Assembly: GCA_904393855.1 (NCBI GenBank)
Contig: CAJFNE010000009.1
Coordinates: 1-21,387, forward strand
Source: an uncultured Oscillibacter sp.
GTDB lineage: Bacteria > Bacillota > Clostridia > Oscillospirales > Oscillospiraceae
Direction of reading: 5' to 3'
DNA length: 21,387 nucleotides
A program made the translations under genes and the position numbers. Numbering within the stretch: position 1 is the stretch's first letter; every line of letters starts with the position of its first letter. Shown in pieces: positions 14,963 to 21,387 of this stretch. The notes beneath the pieces were generated by a model, which ran no database searches, had not been told where the DNA came from, and was given only the letters and a program-made list of their open reading frames with translations.

Positions 14963-16660
14963 ATGAACGAACAGAAAGAACAAATTACCGGGGCGCTCTT
15001 CAAGCAGATGGTTCTGCACGGCGCCGCCGCCATCAACGCCCAGAAGCAGGCAATCAACGACCTGAACGTGTTCCCCGTCCCCGACGGCGACACGGGCACC
15101 AATATGTCCATGACCATCGGCACCGCCGTGACGGAGCTGCGCAAGGCGACCCCCGCCACGCTGACCCAGGCCGCGGACCTCACCGCCTCCGCCCTGCTGC
15201 GGGGCGCCCGGGGCAACTCCGGGGTCATTCTCTCCCTGCTGTTCCGGGGCCTCTCCAAGGGCCTCAAGGGCATGGAGACCGCCGACGCGGACGCTTTCTC
15301 CGCCGCCATGCAGGAGGGCGTCTCCGCCGCCTACAAGGCGGTGATGAAGCCCGCCGAGGGGACCGTGCTCACCGTCTCCCGCCTGGCCGCCAAGGAGGCG
15401 GTGGACACCGTTGCCGCCGGGGAGACCCGGCTGGACGCAGTGCTGGAGGCCGCCATCCGCAAGGGCTATGAGACCCTGGCCCAGACCACCGATATGAACC
15501 CGGTGCTGAAGAAGGCCGGCGTGGTGGACGCCGGCGGCAAGGGCTATCTCCTGATCCTGGAGGGCATGCTGGCCGCTCTGCGGGGCGAGCCCCTGCCGGA
15601 GGTGGCGGAGGGCGCCGCCGAGGAGGAGAAGGCCGACTTTGCCGCCCTCTCCCTGGAGGACATCACTTTCACCTTTGACACGGTGTTCATCGTCCGCAAA
15701 ACCGGGAACAAGCCCCTGGAGCCCTTCCGGGCCTACCTCAGCAGCATCGGCGACAGCCTGGTGATCGGCGAGGACGACGAGGCCTTCAAGGTCCACGTCC
15801 ACACGGACATCCCCGGCGCCGCCCTGACGGAGGCCCAGAAGTACGGCACCCTGGAGCTGGCCAAGATCGAGAACATGCGCACCCAGGCGGAGGATCTGGC
15901 CGCCGGCAAGCAGGCCCAGAGCACCGACGACCTGGACGCGGTGGAGGAGGAGCTGGAGCACAGCGAAGCGCCGGAGGCCCCGGCGGTGGCTCCCCCGGAG
16001 AAGAAGTACGGCTTCCTGGCGGTCTGCGCCGGCGAGGGGCTTGCCGCCGTCTTTAAGGACCTGGGCGCCGACGGCGTGGTGTCCGGCGGGCAGACCATGA
16101 ATCCCTCCACGGAGAGCATCCTGGAGGGGGTCAACCGGATTCCCGCGGAGACTGTTTTCGTCCTGCCCAACAACGGCAACATCATCATGGCCGCCCAGCA
16201 GTGCGGCGCGCTGACGGAAAAGCAGGTGGTGGTGATCCCCACCAAGACGATCCCCCAGGGCATCACCGCCATGATGAACGTGGACTTTGACGCCCCCGAC
16301 GCGGACGCCATCACGGAGGCCATGACCGGCAGCCTCTCCTCCGTCACCACGGCCCAGATTACCTACGCCGCCCGGGACTCCGATTTCGACGGCTTCACCA
16401 TCCGGGAGGGGGACTACCTGGCTCTGGAGGAGGGGAAGCTCTTCGGCACCGATCCCTCCATCGACGCCCTGCTGGAAAAGCTGGCGGATCAGGCCATGGC
16501 GCGGAGCGCGGAGTTCGTCTCCCTGTACTTCGGCGAGGATGTCAGCGAGGAGGATGCCCGGCGCGCCTCGGAGATCTTCCAGGCCCGCTGCCCGGAATCC
16601 GAGGTGGCGGTGCTCTCCGGCGGACAGCCCGTGTACTACTATATCATCAGCATGGAATGA
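14963..16660 (+). CDS. yloV: DhaL-domain fatty-acid kinase homologue (FakA/YloV)
   Basis: Homologue of FakA, the ATP-binding subunit that phosphorylates fatty acids carried by FakB (DegV-type) proteins for entry into phospholipid synthesis. The 565-residue product has an N-terminal DhaL kinase domain with NDLNVFPVPDGDTGTNMSM (about 32-50; D41 and D43 are the expected Mg ligands) and GARGNSGVILSLLFRGLSKG (about 81-100). A middle domain follows, then an acidic linker with Pro/Ala (about 320-345) and a C-terminal domain with GGQTMNPST and VLPNNGNIIMAAQQ. This is the normal YloV layout. GGGAGGAG is 8 nt upstream of the ATG. It is co-transcribed with yloU and closed by a terminator. FakB is not in the window. 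Older annotations call it a dihydroxyacetone kinase, which is unlikely. Confidence 0.93.
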   Translation: MNEQKEQITGALFKQMVLHGAAAINAQKQAINDLNVFPVPDGDTGTNMSMTIGTAVTELRKATPATLTQAADLTASALLRGARGNSGVILSLLFRGLSKGLKGMETADADAFSAAMQEGVSAAYKAVMKPAEGTVLTVSRLAAKEAVDTVAAGETRLDAVLEAAIRKGYETLAQTTDMNPVLKKAGVVDAGGKGYLLILEGMLAALRGEPLPEVAEGAAEEEKADFAALSLEDITFTFDTVFIVRKTGNKPLEPFRAYLSSIGDSLVIGEDDEAFKVHVHTDIPGAALTEAQKYGTLELAKIENMRTQAEDLAAGKQAQSTDDLDAVEEELEHSEAPEAPAVAPPEKKYGFLAVCAGEGLAAVFKDLGADGVVSGGQTMNPSTESILEGVNRIPAETVFVLPNNGNIIMAAQQCGALTEKQVVVIPTKTIPQGITAMMNVDFDAPDADAITEAMTGSLSSVTTAQITYAARDSDFDGFTIREGDYLALEEGKLFGTDPSIDALLEKLADQAMARSAEFVSLYFGEDVSEEDARRASEIFQARCPESEVAVLSGGQPVYYYIISME

Positions 16661-16669
16661 ACGGAAAGG

Positions 16670-16702
16670 GATCGCCGTCCGAAAAGACGGCGATCTTTTT
16701 TT
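16670..16702 (+). terminator. Intrinsic terminator after yloV
   Basis: GATCGCCGTC (16670-16679) pairs perfectly with GACGGCGATC (16686-16695), with a 6-nt loop and a run of seven T. It starts 9 nt after the yloV stop. Confidence 0.92.
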
Positions 16703-16778
16703 GGCGGGTTTTCAACAGAAACCGAAAGCGATTGCCTCCGGCTTTGCGGAGGGCGGGAAGGGCGCTCCCCGCGAAAGA

Positions 16779-16814
16779 AACCAGCCCGGGTCATCAGGCC
16801 CGGGCTGGTTTTTT
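16779..16814 (-). terminator. Bidirectional terminator after the XRE-cupin gene
   Basis: AACCAGCCCGGG (16779-16790) pairs perfectly with CCCGGGCTGGTT (16799-16810) around an 8-nt loop, with T-runs on both sides. It begins right after the stop of the minus-strand regulator and can also block plus-strand readthrough from yloV. A smaller stem, CCTCCG/CGGAGG, lies at about 16735-16752. Confidence 0.85.
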
Positions 16815-17364
16815 ATCGTCTGTACCAGATGAGCATACTGAGGTGGGCCTCCTCCCGCCCAGGGTTCCGGTAGTTGTGGGGCTGGTCCGCCGGAAAGCGC
16901 AGGGAATCCCCGGCCCCCAGCCGGTAGGTCTCCTCCGGCAGGCCGATCTCCACCTCCCCGGCGAAGACGGTCACAGACTCCTCCGACCCCGGCAGGTGGG
17001 GCTGGGCCTCCAGGGAGCCGCCGGGCAGGATCACGATGCGGTAGGTCTCAAATCCCCGCTCCTCATCATAGGGGAACGCCGGGTAGTTCCGGTACCGCCC
17101 CCCGTCCTCCTCCAGCGCCACCCCGTCTGCGCCCCGCAGCAGAACCGGCAGCTCCCGGGACGCCTCCACCAGGGAGGTAAAGGAGACCCGGTAGCCGTTG
17201 GCCATCTTCCACACCACGGAGATCGTGGGGTTGACATCCCCCTTTTCAATCTGTGCCAGCATGCTGCGGGACACCCCCGTCAGCCGGGCGGCCTCCTCCA
17301 GGGTCAGCCGCTTCTCCTCCCGGAGCCGCCGGGCATTCTCCGCCACAGTCCTGTTGATATTCAT
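16813..17364 (-). CDS. XRE-family transcriptional regulator with C-terminal cupin domain
   Basis: Predicted DNA-binding regulator of 183 residues. The N-terminal Cro/C1-type helix-turn-helix spans about 7-62, with LTLEEAARLTGVSRSMLAQIEKG and NPTISVVWKMA. The C-terminal cupin-2 beta-barrel spans about 105-180, with PHLPGSEESVTVFAGEVEIGL and GDSLRFPADQPHNYRNPG. In related proteins the cupin binds a small ligand that sets DNA binding; the ligand here is unknown. GGAG lies about 11 nt upstream of the ATG at 17364. It is divergent from the GNAT gene, and a palindrome sits in the shared promoter region, suggesting that it controls that gene and itself. Confidence 0.9.
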   Translation of the reverse strand: MNINRTVAENARRLREEKRLTLEEAARLTGVSRSMLAQIEKGDVNPTISVVWKMANGYRVSFTSLVEASRELPVLLRGADGVALEEDGGRYRNYPAFPYDEERGFETYRIVILPGGSLEAQPHLPGSEESVTVFAGEVEIGLPEETYRLGAGDSLRFPADQPHNYRNPGREEAHLSMLIWYRR

Positions 17365-17383
17365 ATCCGTTCGCTCTCCACGA

Positions 17384-17412
17384 TTGACAAGATCTTGAAT
17401 TTATAGTACACT
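17384..17412 (+). promoter_or_regulatory. Promoter of the GNAT gene with palindromic operator candidate
   Basis: TTGACA (17384-17389, full consensus), a 17-nt spacer, and TACACT (17407-17412). The spacer starts inside a perfect 10-bp palindrome, CAAGATCTTG (17388-17397), placed to block polymerase if bound. On the minus strand TATAAA (17400-17405) could be the -10 of the divergent regulator, but its -35 is poor. Confidence 0.65.
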
Positions 17413-17433
17413 ATCCAGGAAATCTAAGATGTT

Positions 17434-17497
17434 GGATGGATTGATGGATATATTGTATCCCCTTTTGGGGGAGCCGTCAATCCCCCTCTGTCCATCC
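17434..17497 (+). promoter_or_regulatory. Structured 5' leader of the GNAT gene
   Basis: Several complementary segments lie in the roughly 100-nt leader: GGATGGA (17434-17440) with TCCATCC (17491-17497), GGATTGA (17438-17444) with TCAATCC (17477-17483), GGATA (17446-17450) with TATCC (17456-17460), CCCC (17459-17462) with GGGG (17467-17470), and GGGGGA (17467-17472) with TCCCCC (17481-17486). Some exclude each other. No known riboswitch motif was recognised. Confidence 0.4.
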
Positions 17498-17519
17498 GAC
17501 GGAACAGGAGGAACCTGCC

Positions 17520-18020
17520 ATGTACACGCTGGAGCTGGCCCGGGAGGCCGATGTCCCCCGCTGCGGGGAGATCCTCGACGAGGGCCGGGCCTTTCAGCGG
17601 GCCCAGGGCTTCGTCCAGTGGACGGAGGACTACCCCAACACCGACACCATCCGGGCGGACATCCGAAACCGGAAGGGCTATACGATCCGGGCCGACGGTG
17701 TCATCGCCGCCTACCTGTGCGTTGATTTTGACGGGGAGCCCGCCTACGCGGAGATCCAGGGCGCCTGGCAGACGGAGCCGCCCTATGCCGTCATCCATCG
17801 GATGGCCTTTGCCGGGGCCTTCCGGGGCCAGGGGCTCGCGGAGACCGCCTTCCGCCTGGTGGAGGACCTCTGCCGGGAGCGGGGCGTCCGGAGCCTCCGG
17901 GTGGATACGGGCTTTCCCAACCGGCGGATGCAGCATGTCCTGGAGAAAAGCGGCTTCACCCACCGGGGGACGATCTTCTACCAGGGCGGGGAACGCATGG
18001 CCTATGACAAGTCCCTGTGA
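17520..18020 (+). CDS. GNAT-family N-acetyltransferase
   Basis: Acetyl-CoA-dependent acetyltransferase of 166 residues; substrate unknown. The N-terminal MYTLELAREADVPRCGEILDEGRAFQ is typical of the fold. The acetyl-CoA loop is RGQGLA (102-107), preceded by the VIHRMAFAGAF strand. DTGFPNRRMQHVLEKSGF follows, where the Asn and the EKxGF pattern are family hallmarks. AGGAGG is 8 nt upstream of the ATG. Single gene with its own promoter and terminator, divergent from the XRE-cupin regulator. Confidence 0.9.
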   Translation: MYTLELAREADVPRCGEILDEGRAFQRAQGFVQWTEDYPNTDTIRADIRNRKGYTIRADGVIAAYLCVDFDGEPAYAEIQGAWQTEPPYAVIHRMAFAGAFRGQGLAETAFRLVEDLCRERGVRSLRVDTGFPNRRMQHVLEKSGFTHRGTIFYQGGERMAYDKSL

Positions 18021-18040
18021 TCCGCCGCAGGGAATCTAAA

Positions 18041-18074
18041 AACCAGGGCTCCGGCGAAAGCCGAGGCCCTGGTT
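18041..18074 (-). terminator. Convergent, bidirectional terminator between the GNAT and HD-domain genes
   Basis: AACCAGGGC (18041-18049) pairs with GCCCTGGTT (18066-18074), with an inner CGGC/GCCG stem and a GAAA loop. In the minus direction it is followed by a short T-run (TTTTTAG), in the plus direction by a pyrimidine run. It serves two convergent genes. Confidence 0.85.
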
Positions 18075-18126
18075 CTCTCTATGCAGATGGGTGCGCAGGC
18101 TCCCGCCTCCGGCCGCGCCGGGGCGC

Positions 18127-18711
18127 TTACAGGGCCGCCATCTGGGCAGCCACGCTCTCCTCGCAGCTCCGCTGGGCCTGGAGGGTCTTGTCCATCAGCT
18201 CCTCCAGGGTCCAGCCCAGGCGCTCGGCGCCGGTCTTGATGACGTCCCGGGAGCAACCGGCGGCAAACTTCTTGTCCTTGAACTTCTTCTTCAGGGAGCT
18301 GACCTCCATGTCCTGGCAGCTCTTGCTGGGGCGCATGAGGGCCGCCGCGCCGATCAGGCCCGTCAGCTCGTCGGCGGCGAAGAGGACCTTCTCCATCTCA
18401 TGGGTGGGCTCCACATCGGAGCACAGGCCGTAACCATGGCTGCACACGGCATGGACGAATTCCTCGCTGCACCCGATCTCCGAGAGCAGCTCCGGGGCCT
18501 TTCTGCAGTGCTCCTCCGGCCACTGCTCAAAGTCCACGTCGTGGAGCAGTCCCACGGTGGCCCAGAAATCCGCGTCCTCCCCATAGCCCAGCTCCTGGGC
18601 GTACCAGCGCATGACGCCCTCCACCGTCAGGGCGTGCTGGATGTGGAAGGGCTCGTGGTTGTACTTTTTCAAAAGGGACAGCGCGGTGTCCCGGTCCGGG
18701 CAGTTCTTCAT
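18127..18711 (-). CDS. HD-domain protein (predicted metal-dependent phosphohydrolase)
   Basis: A 194-residue cytoplasmic protein with an HD-type metal site: H26 in FHIQHALTVEGVMRWYAQEL, the HD pair H57-D58 in GLLHDVDFEQWPEEHCRKAP, and a later Asp in VLFAADELTGLIGA. Such proteins in Clostridia are annotated as HDIG or HD-domain hydrolases; the substrate is not known. AAAGGAGAG lies upstream of the ATG at 18711. The start overlaps the stop of the DUF2461 gene as ATGA, so the two are translationally coupled. It is last in a three-gene operon. Confidence 0.85.
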   Translation of the reverse strand: MKNCPDRDTALSLLKKYNHEPFHIQHALTVEGVMRWYAQELGYGEDADFWATVGLLHDVDFEQWPEEHCRKAPELLSEIGCSEEFVHAVCSHGYGLCSDVEPTHEMEKVLFAADELTGLIGAAALMRPSKSCQDMEVSSLKKKFKDKKFAAGCSRDVIKTGAERLGWTLEELMDKTLQAQRSCEESVAAQMAAL

Positions 18712-19415
18712 GAAATCCTCTCTCCTTTTTCCTCTGTGTGGTCTCTGGGGTCTGGATCGCCGTCCAGCGTGACAAAGTAATCGTAGTAGGGCAGCAGGAA
18801 CGTGAATCCCTCCCGCAGCCGTCCCACGATCTCCCGGCTGAACAGCTCGTCCGTCAGCTTGTCATTGTGGCAGATGGTGAAAGACTTCGCCCGGTACCAG
18901 GGCTCCAGGAGCTTGGAGGGGGCCGGGGCCCTGGGGCGCTTGTAGTCCTCCGTCTCCAGGACGAACTCCTTCTGCCGGTTCAGCCTGCGGGTCAGCTTCT
19001 CCATGGTGTCCGGGTCCCGGTCGACCCGCGCCCGGAGCTTGGCCATGGTCAGGGATTTCGGCATGTAGTACCCCATGCCGTAGGTCCACCCCTCCGGCAT
19101 CAGCTCGAACCAGAAGGTGGGGTGGGCCGTCCACTGCTCCGAGGGCTGCTCCACGGAGAACCAGAGGCTCTCCTTATAGGGCCCCCGGCCGTGGAGGCGG
19201 CGGGCGTCCCGGTAGATGCGGGTCACCTTGCGGATCAGGCCGTAGTCCGGCCGCTGCTCCCGCAGGAATTCGTACAGCTCGTCTGCCAGCTCCCGCATGG
19301 GCTGGTAGAACTGCGTCAGGTAGACGTCCTTGTGGGCCTCGAACCACGTCCGCTCATTGTTGAAGCGGATGCCCCACATAAAGTCCACGGTCTCGTCCGT
19401 AAAGCCAGTGAACAT
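18708..19415 (-). CDS. DUF2461 family protein
   Basis: A 235-residue protein of the DUF2461 family (function unknown), recognised by FTGFTDETVDFMWGIRFNNERTWFEAHKD-type N-terminal sequence, RIYRDARRLHGRGPYKESLW in the middle, and FWFELMPEGWTYGMGYYMP. No signal peptide or membrane segment. The ATG at 19415 has AGGAGG 6 nt upstream and is 15 nt after the stop of the kinase-like gene. The 3' end overlaps the HD-domain gene by 4 bp. Operon membership suggests a shared context but does not indicate function. Confidence 0.9.
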   Translation of the reverse strand: MFTGFTDETVDFMWGIRFNNERTWFEAHKDVYLTQFYQPMRELADELYEFLREQRPDYGLIRKVTRIYRDARRLHGRGPYKESLWFSVEQPSEQWTAHPTFWFELMPEGWTYGMGYYMPKSLTMAKLRARVDRDPDTMEKLTRRLNRQKEFVLETEDYKRPRAPAPSKLLEPWYRAKSFTICHNDKLTDELFSREIVGRLREGFTFLLPYYDYFVTLDGDPDPRDHTEEKGERIS

Positions 19416-19430
19416 TCGCCGCCTCCTGGC

Positions 19431-20030
19431 TCAGGGCATACTCCGGGCGGCGGCCACGATCATCTGCACGCACAGCTCGTCCCCCAGAACGCCGCTGTCC
19501 AGGGTCAGGTGGTAGTTGTGGCTGTCGCCCCACTGTTTTCCGGTATAGTGGTTATAATAGTTCCGGCGCAGATGGTCCTTCCGCACGATCAGCCGCTGGA
19601 GCTCCGTGGTGTCGGTGATACCGGTCTCCTTCCGCATCCGCTCCGCCCGATGGATCTCGCTGGCGTGGATGAAGACGTTCAGGCAGGGAATCCCGCTGGT
19701 GCGGAGAATCTCGTCGGCGCAGCGCCCCAGAATCACGCAGGGCCCCTGCTGGGCATAGCGCAGGATCACTGCCTGCTGCACGTCGTGAATGGCGTCCTGG
19801 GTATTGGGATAGTAAGCGCTGTTGGAGAGAATGCTCTTGAGGAAGGCGCTGGTCTTGGAGACCTCCTCCTCTTCCTGCTGCACCGTCTCCGTGTCGTAGC
19901 CGCTGGCCTGTACCGTCTCCCGGACGATGTCCCGGTCGTAGAGCTCGATGCCCAGCTCCTGGGCCACCTGCTTTCCGATGGTATGTCCGCCGGCACCGTA
20001 CTCCCGGCTGATGGTGATGACCTTGTTCAT
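19431..20030 (-). CDS. Cytidylate kinase-like P-loop protein
   Basis: A 199-residue cytoplasmic protein of the cytidylate kinase-like family (related to Cmk but distinct from the housekeeping enzyme). The P-loop variant SREYGAGGHTIGKQVAQELG (residues 8-27) is followed by YDRDIV. CVILGRCADEILR (about 98-110) and RAERMRKETGI also fit the family. The substrate is unknown; nucleoside monophosphate kinase activity is inference. I chose the ATG at 20030 because AGGAGG is 7 nt upstream; the long upstream open frame is not conserved and crosses the palindrome. It is the first gene of the operon with DUF2461 and HD-domain genes. Confidence 0.88.
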   Translation of the reverse strand: MNKVITISREYGAGGHTIGKQVAQELGIELYDRDIVRETVQASGYDTETVQQEEEEVSKTSAFLKSILSNSAYYPNTQDAIHDVQQAVILRYAQQGPCVILGRCADEILRTSGIPCLNVFIHASEIHRAERMRKETGITDTTELQRLIVRKDHLRRNYYNHYTGKQWGDSHNYHLTLDSGVLGDELCVQMIVAAARSMP

Positions 20031-20156
20031 CTCTGCTCCTCCTATTTCCGCGGGTGCGTGGGGAATCGTTTCCTCCCTCTGCCCGCGGGGCGGTTTTGAA
20101 AAAATCCAGACTGTTTTGGCGGCCCGCCTTCTACCCGGGAATATGCAAAACGCCGC

Positions 20157-20191
20157 GTGGTACAATGGCCGCTCTGCGGCCATTGTACCAC
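20157..20191. repeat. Perfect 16-bp inverted repeat upstream of the kinase-like gene
   Basis: GTGGTACAATGGCCGC (20157-20172) and its exact reverse complement (20176-20191) are separated by TCT. It lies 39 nt after the stop of the ferritin-like gene, where a terminator would be expected, but TTTT comes only several nt after the stem in the minus direction. It also contains TACAAT (20182-20187, minus strand), a -10 box with TTGCGT 17 nt upstream (20205-20210). It may be a terminator, an operator, or both. Confidence 0.75.
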
Positions 20192-20210
20192 AACTCCCTA
20201 TGGGACGCAA
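20182..20210 (-). promoter_or_regulatory. Possible promoter of the kinase-like/DUF2461/HD operon
   Basis: On the minus strand, TTGCGT (20205-20210), a 17-nt spacer, and TACAAT (20182-20187). The -10 box is inside the 16-bp inverted repeat. The leader to the ATG at 20030 would be about 145 nt. Confidence 0.4.
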
Positions 20211-20230
20211 TGGGAATCTGCCCGGTTGTC

Positions 20231-20884
20231 TCAGCGCGGAGGAGCGCAGGTCTCCGTGCGCATGCTCCGCTCCAGCATGGCCAGCAGGCTGTCCGCCTGC
20301 CGATACGCGCCGCTGCTCATCTCCTCCAGCAAACGGCCCAGGCAGACATCCGTGGTGCCGTCCGCCGCCCGGGCGTAATTCATCCCGGTGCAGGCGGCGA
20401 CATGATACCGCTCCCGCAGCGCCGCGCACCAGGGAGTGCCGGCAATGCGCTGGCACACGATGCTGGGCCGGTAACACTCGCCGGTGATCAGGTAGTGTAC
20501 CGCCAGCAGCCGTTTGGCCCGCGCCCCGCTCTCCGCCGCCATCTCCCGCAGCCGCTGCCGGGCCCAGGAGGGCGCCCGGCGGGACAGGGCCTGCAGCTGC
20601 CGCTGGTCCTCCAGCTCCTCCTCCGCGAAGCCCGTGAGCACCTGCAGCATCTCCATCGCCGCGGTCCCCATGCAGCAGGGATTCTCCTCCGCCCCGGGCA
20701 GCAGGCTCGCCTGCCGGTCCTGGGCCGGCGTCATCGCCGGCGCCGCCTGCCCGCTGGATTCCGAAGCTGCCGGCTGGGCCGTCTGTTCCGGCGGATAGGG
20801 CTCCAATCCCGGCGCCACCCGCTGCCAGAGCCGGTCATACTGGCGGAAGTCATACACCTCCGGCGTATGTAGATTCTGATCCAT
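20231..20884 (-). CDS. Hypothetical protein, probably ferritin-like helical fold
   Basis: A 217-residue protein. The first 70 residues are proline/alanine/glutamine-rich and look disordered. Residues about 75-135 resemble a ferritin-like pair of helices: EMLQVLTGFAEEELEDQRQLQALSRRAP, then LREMAAESGARAKRLLAVHYLITGECY. Where ferritin-like proteins have an ExxH iron ligand pair, this one has E118-SGA/R, so the metal site appears incomplete. A C-terminal region (about 145-205) contains several Cys and HVAACTGMNYARA. The ATG at 20884 has AGGAGG 8 nt upstream. It is divergent from the sufC-like gene. The ferritin link is a fold-level guess; function unknown. Confidence 0.7.
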   Translation of the reverse strand: MDQNLHTPEVYDFRQYDRLWQRVAPGLEPYPPEQTAQPAASESSGQAAPAMTPAQDRQASLLPGAEENPCCMGTAAMEMLQVLTGFAEEELEDQRQLQALSRRAPSWARQRLREMAAESGARAKRLLAVHYLITGECYRPSIVCQRIAGTPWCAALRERYHVAACTGMNYARAADGTTDVCLGRLLEEMSSGAYRQADSLLAMLERSMRTETCAPPR

Positions 20885-21005
20885 GTTGAGTCCCTCCTTT
20901 TCTCTCCAGCGTATGCGGCGGGGAAAAAATCGTGACTGTTGCAAAAACAACATCTACAACTTTCGCCCCCAGGTTAAAATATTCTGGGAATCCAAGAACC
21001 TTACG

Positions 21006-21034
21006 TTGCTTTTTCCCCTGTATTCTGCTAAAAT
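21006..21034 (+). promoter_or_regulatory. Promoter of the sufC-like gene
   Basis: TTGCTT (21006-21011), a 17-nt spacer ending in TGC, and TAAAAT (21029-21034). The TGN before the -10 makes an extended -10 element. The leader is about 38 nt. No equally good promoter was found on the minus strand of this 194-bp gap for the ferritin-like gene. Confidence 0.65.
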
Positions 21035-21078
21035 AGAGAAACTGTGAGCATGTTTACCAGGAAAGGAGGTTCCGGTAT

Positions 21079-21387
21079 ATGCTGGAACTGAAACATATCA
21101 GCTACGCGGTCCGGGAGGGCGACAGCGAACTCGGCATCTTGAAAGACATCTCCCTGACCATTGACGACCACCGGCTGGTGGTATTTACCGGCCCCAACGG
21201 CGGCGGCAAGACCACCCTGGCCAAGATCATCATGGGGCTGGTGAAGCCCACCGGCGGCCAGATCCTCTGGAATGGCCAGGATGTCACGGACCTGGGCATC
21301 ACGGAGCGGGCCCGCCTGGGCATCAGCTACGGCTTCCAGCAGCCCCCCCGGTTCAAGGGGCTGACGGTCCGCAGCCTGCTGACCATC
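21079..21387 (+). CDS. sufC: SufC-type ABC ATPase (N-terminal part, cut by window edge)
   Basis: ATPase of the SUF iron-sulfur cluster assembly scaffold, which works with SufB/SufD-type proteins in the cytoplasm. The visible 103 residues start MLELKHISYAVREGD. They carry Walker A as GPNGGGKTT (about 40-48), GQILWNGQDVTDLGITERARLGI and the Q-loop GFQQPPRFKGLTV. The ITERARLGI stretch and the Q-loop with PPRFKG resemble the short SufC proteins of Clostridia paired with a single SufB. AAAGGAGG lies 9 nt upstream of the ATG. The next gene, beyond the edge, would be expected to be sufB. A different ABC ATPase is possible but less likely. Confidence 0.8.
   Translation, partial: MLELKHISYAVREGDSELGILKDISLTIDDHRLVVFTGPNGGGKTTLAKIIMGLVKPTGGQILWNGQDVTDLGITERARLGISYGFQQPPRFKGLTVRSLLTI

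Noticed and set aside
14858..15961. Minus-strand open frame opposite yloU and yloV
   Set aside because: Antisense of genes with clear Asp23 and DhaL motifs.

Overview
The window is GC-rich, with dense short-spaced genes and Shine-Dalgarno sites of the AGGAGG type. It carries the division and cell wall (dcw) cluster of a Gram-positive bacterium of the Clostridia. Support for this includes a class B penicillin-binding protein with two C-terminal PASTA domains, murA inside the dcw cluster, a meso-DAP-type MurE, the yloU/yloV pair, and a coiled-coil protein beside coaD. The GC content and gene style suggest an Oscillospiraceae-like gut Firmicute. That placement is inference, not a database match.

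Left region (1 to about 12,500, all minus strand): a dcw operon reads from right to left as mraZ, rsmH, ftsL, PASTA-type PBP, murE, mraY, ftsW, murG, murA, ftsQ/divIB and ftsZ (cut by the window edge). It starts from a good sigma-A-type promoter (12468-12496). Just after it lie 10-bp-phased GTGGG repeats that fit the known MraZ operator. ftsZ has a second promoter of its own (353-381). murF, murD, murC and murB are absent from the cluster, although mraY, murE and murG are present. A roughly 130-bp AT-rich element with imperfect terminal inverted repeats lies between ftsW and murG.

Middle region (12,600-16,700): a strong bidirectional hairpin separates the dcw operon from a second minus-strand operon, rsmD-coaD-coiled-coil protein. 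Its promoter is divergent from the plus-strand pair yloU (Asp23 family) and yloV (FakA-like DhaL kinase). yloV is followed by an intrinsic terminator.

Right region (16,800-21,387): accessory and housekeeping genes. A XRE-cupin regulator is divergent from a GNAT acetyltransferase whose promoter spacer holds a 10-bp palindrome. A three-gene minus-strand operon encodes a cytidylate kinase-like P-loop protein, a DUF2461 protein and an HD-domain protein. A ferritin-like protein of unknown function is divergent from a SufC-type ABC ATPase that runs off the right edge.

No rRNA, tRNA, CRISPR, transposase or phage gene was seen. The window is mostly ordinary core genome. The most unusual points are the intergenic element inside the dcw operon, the missing mur ligases, the displaced murG start, and several structured or palindromic control regions.
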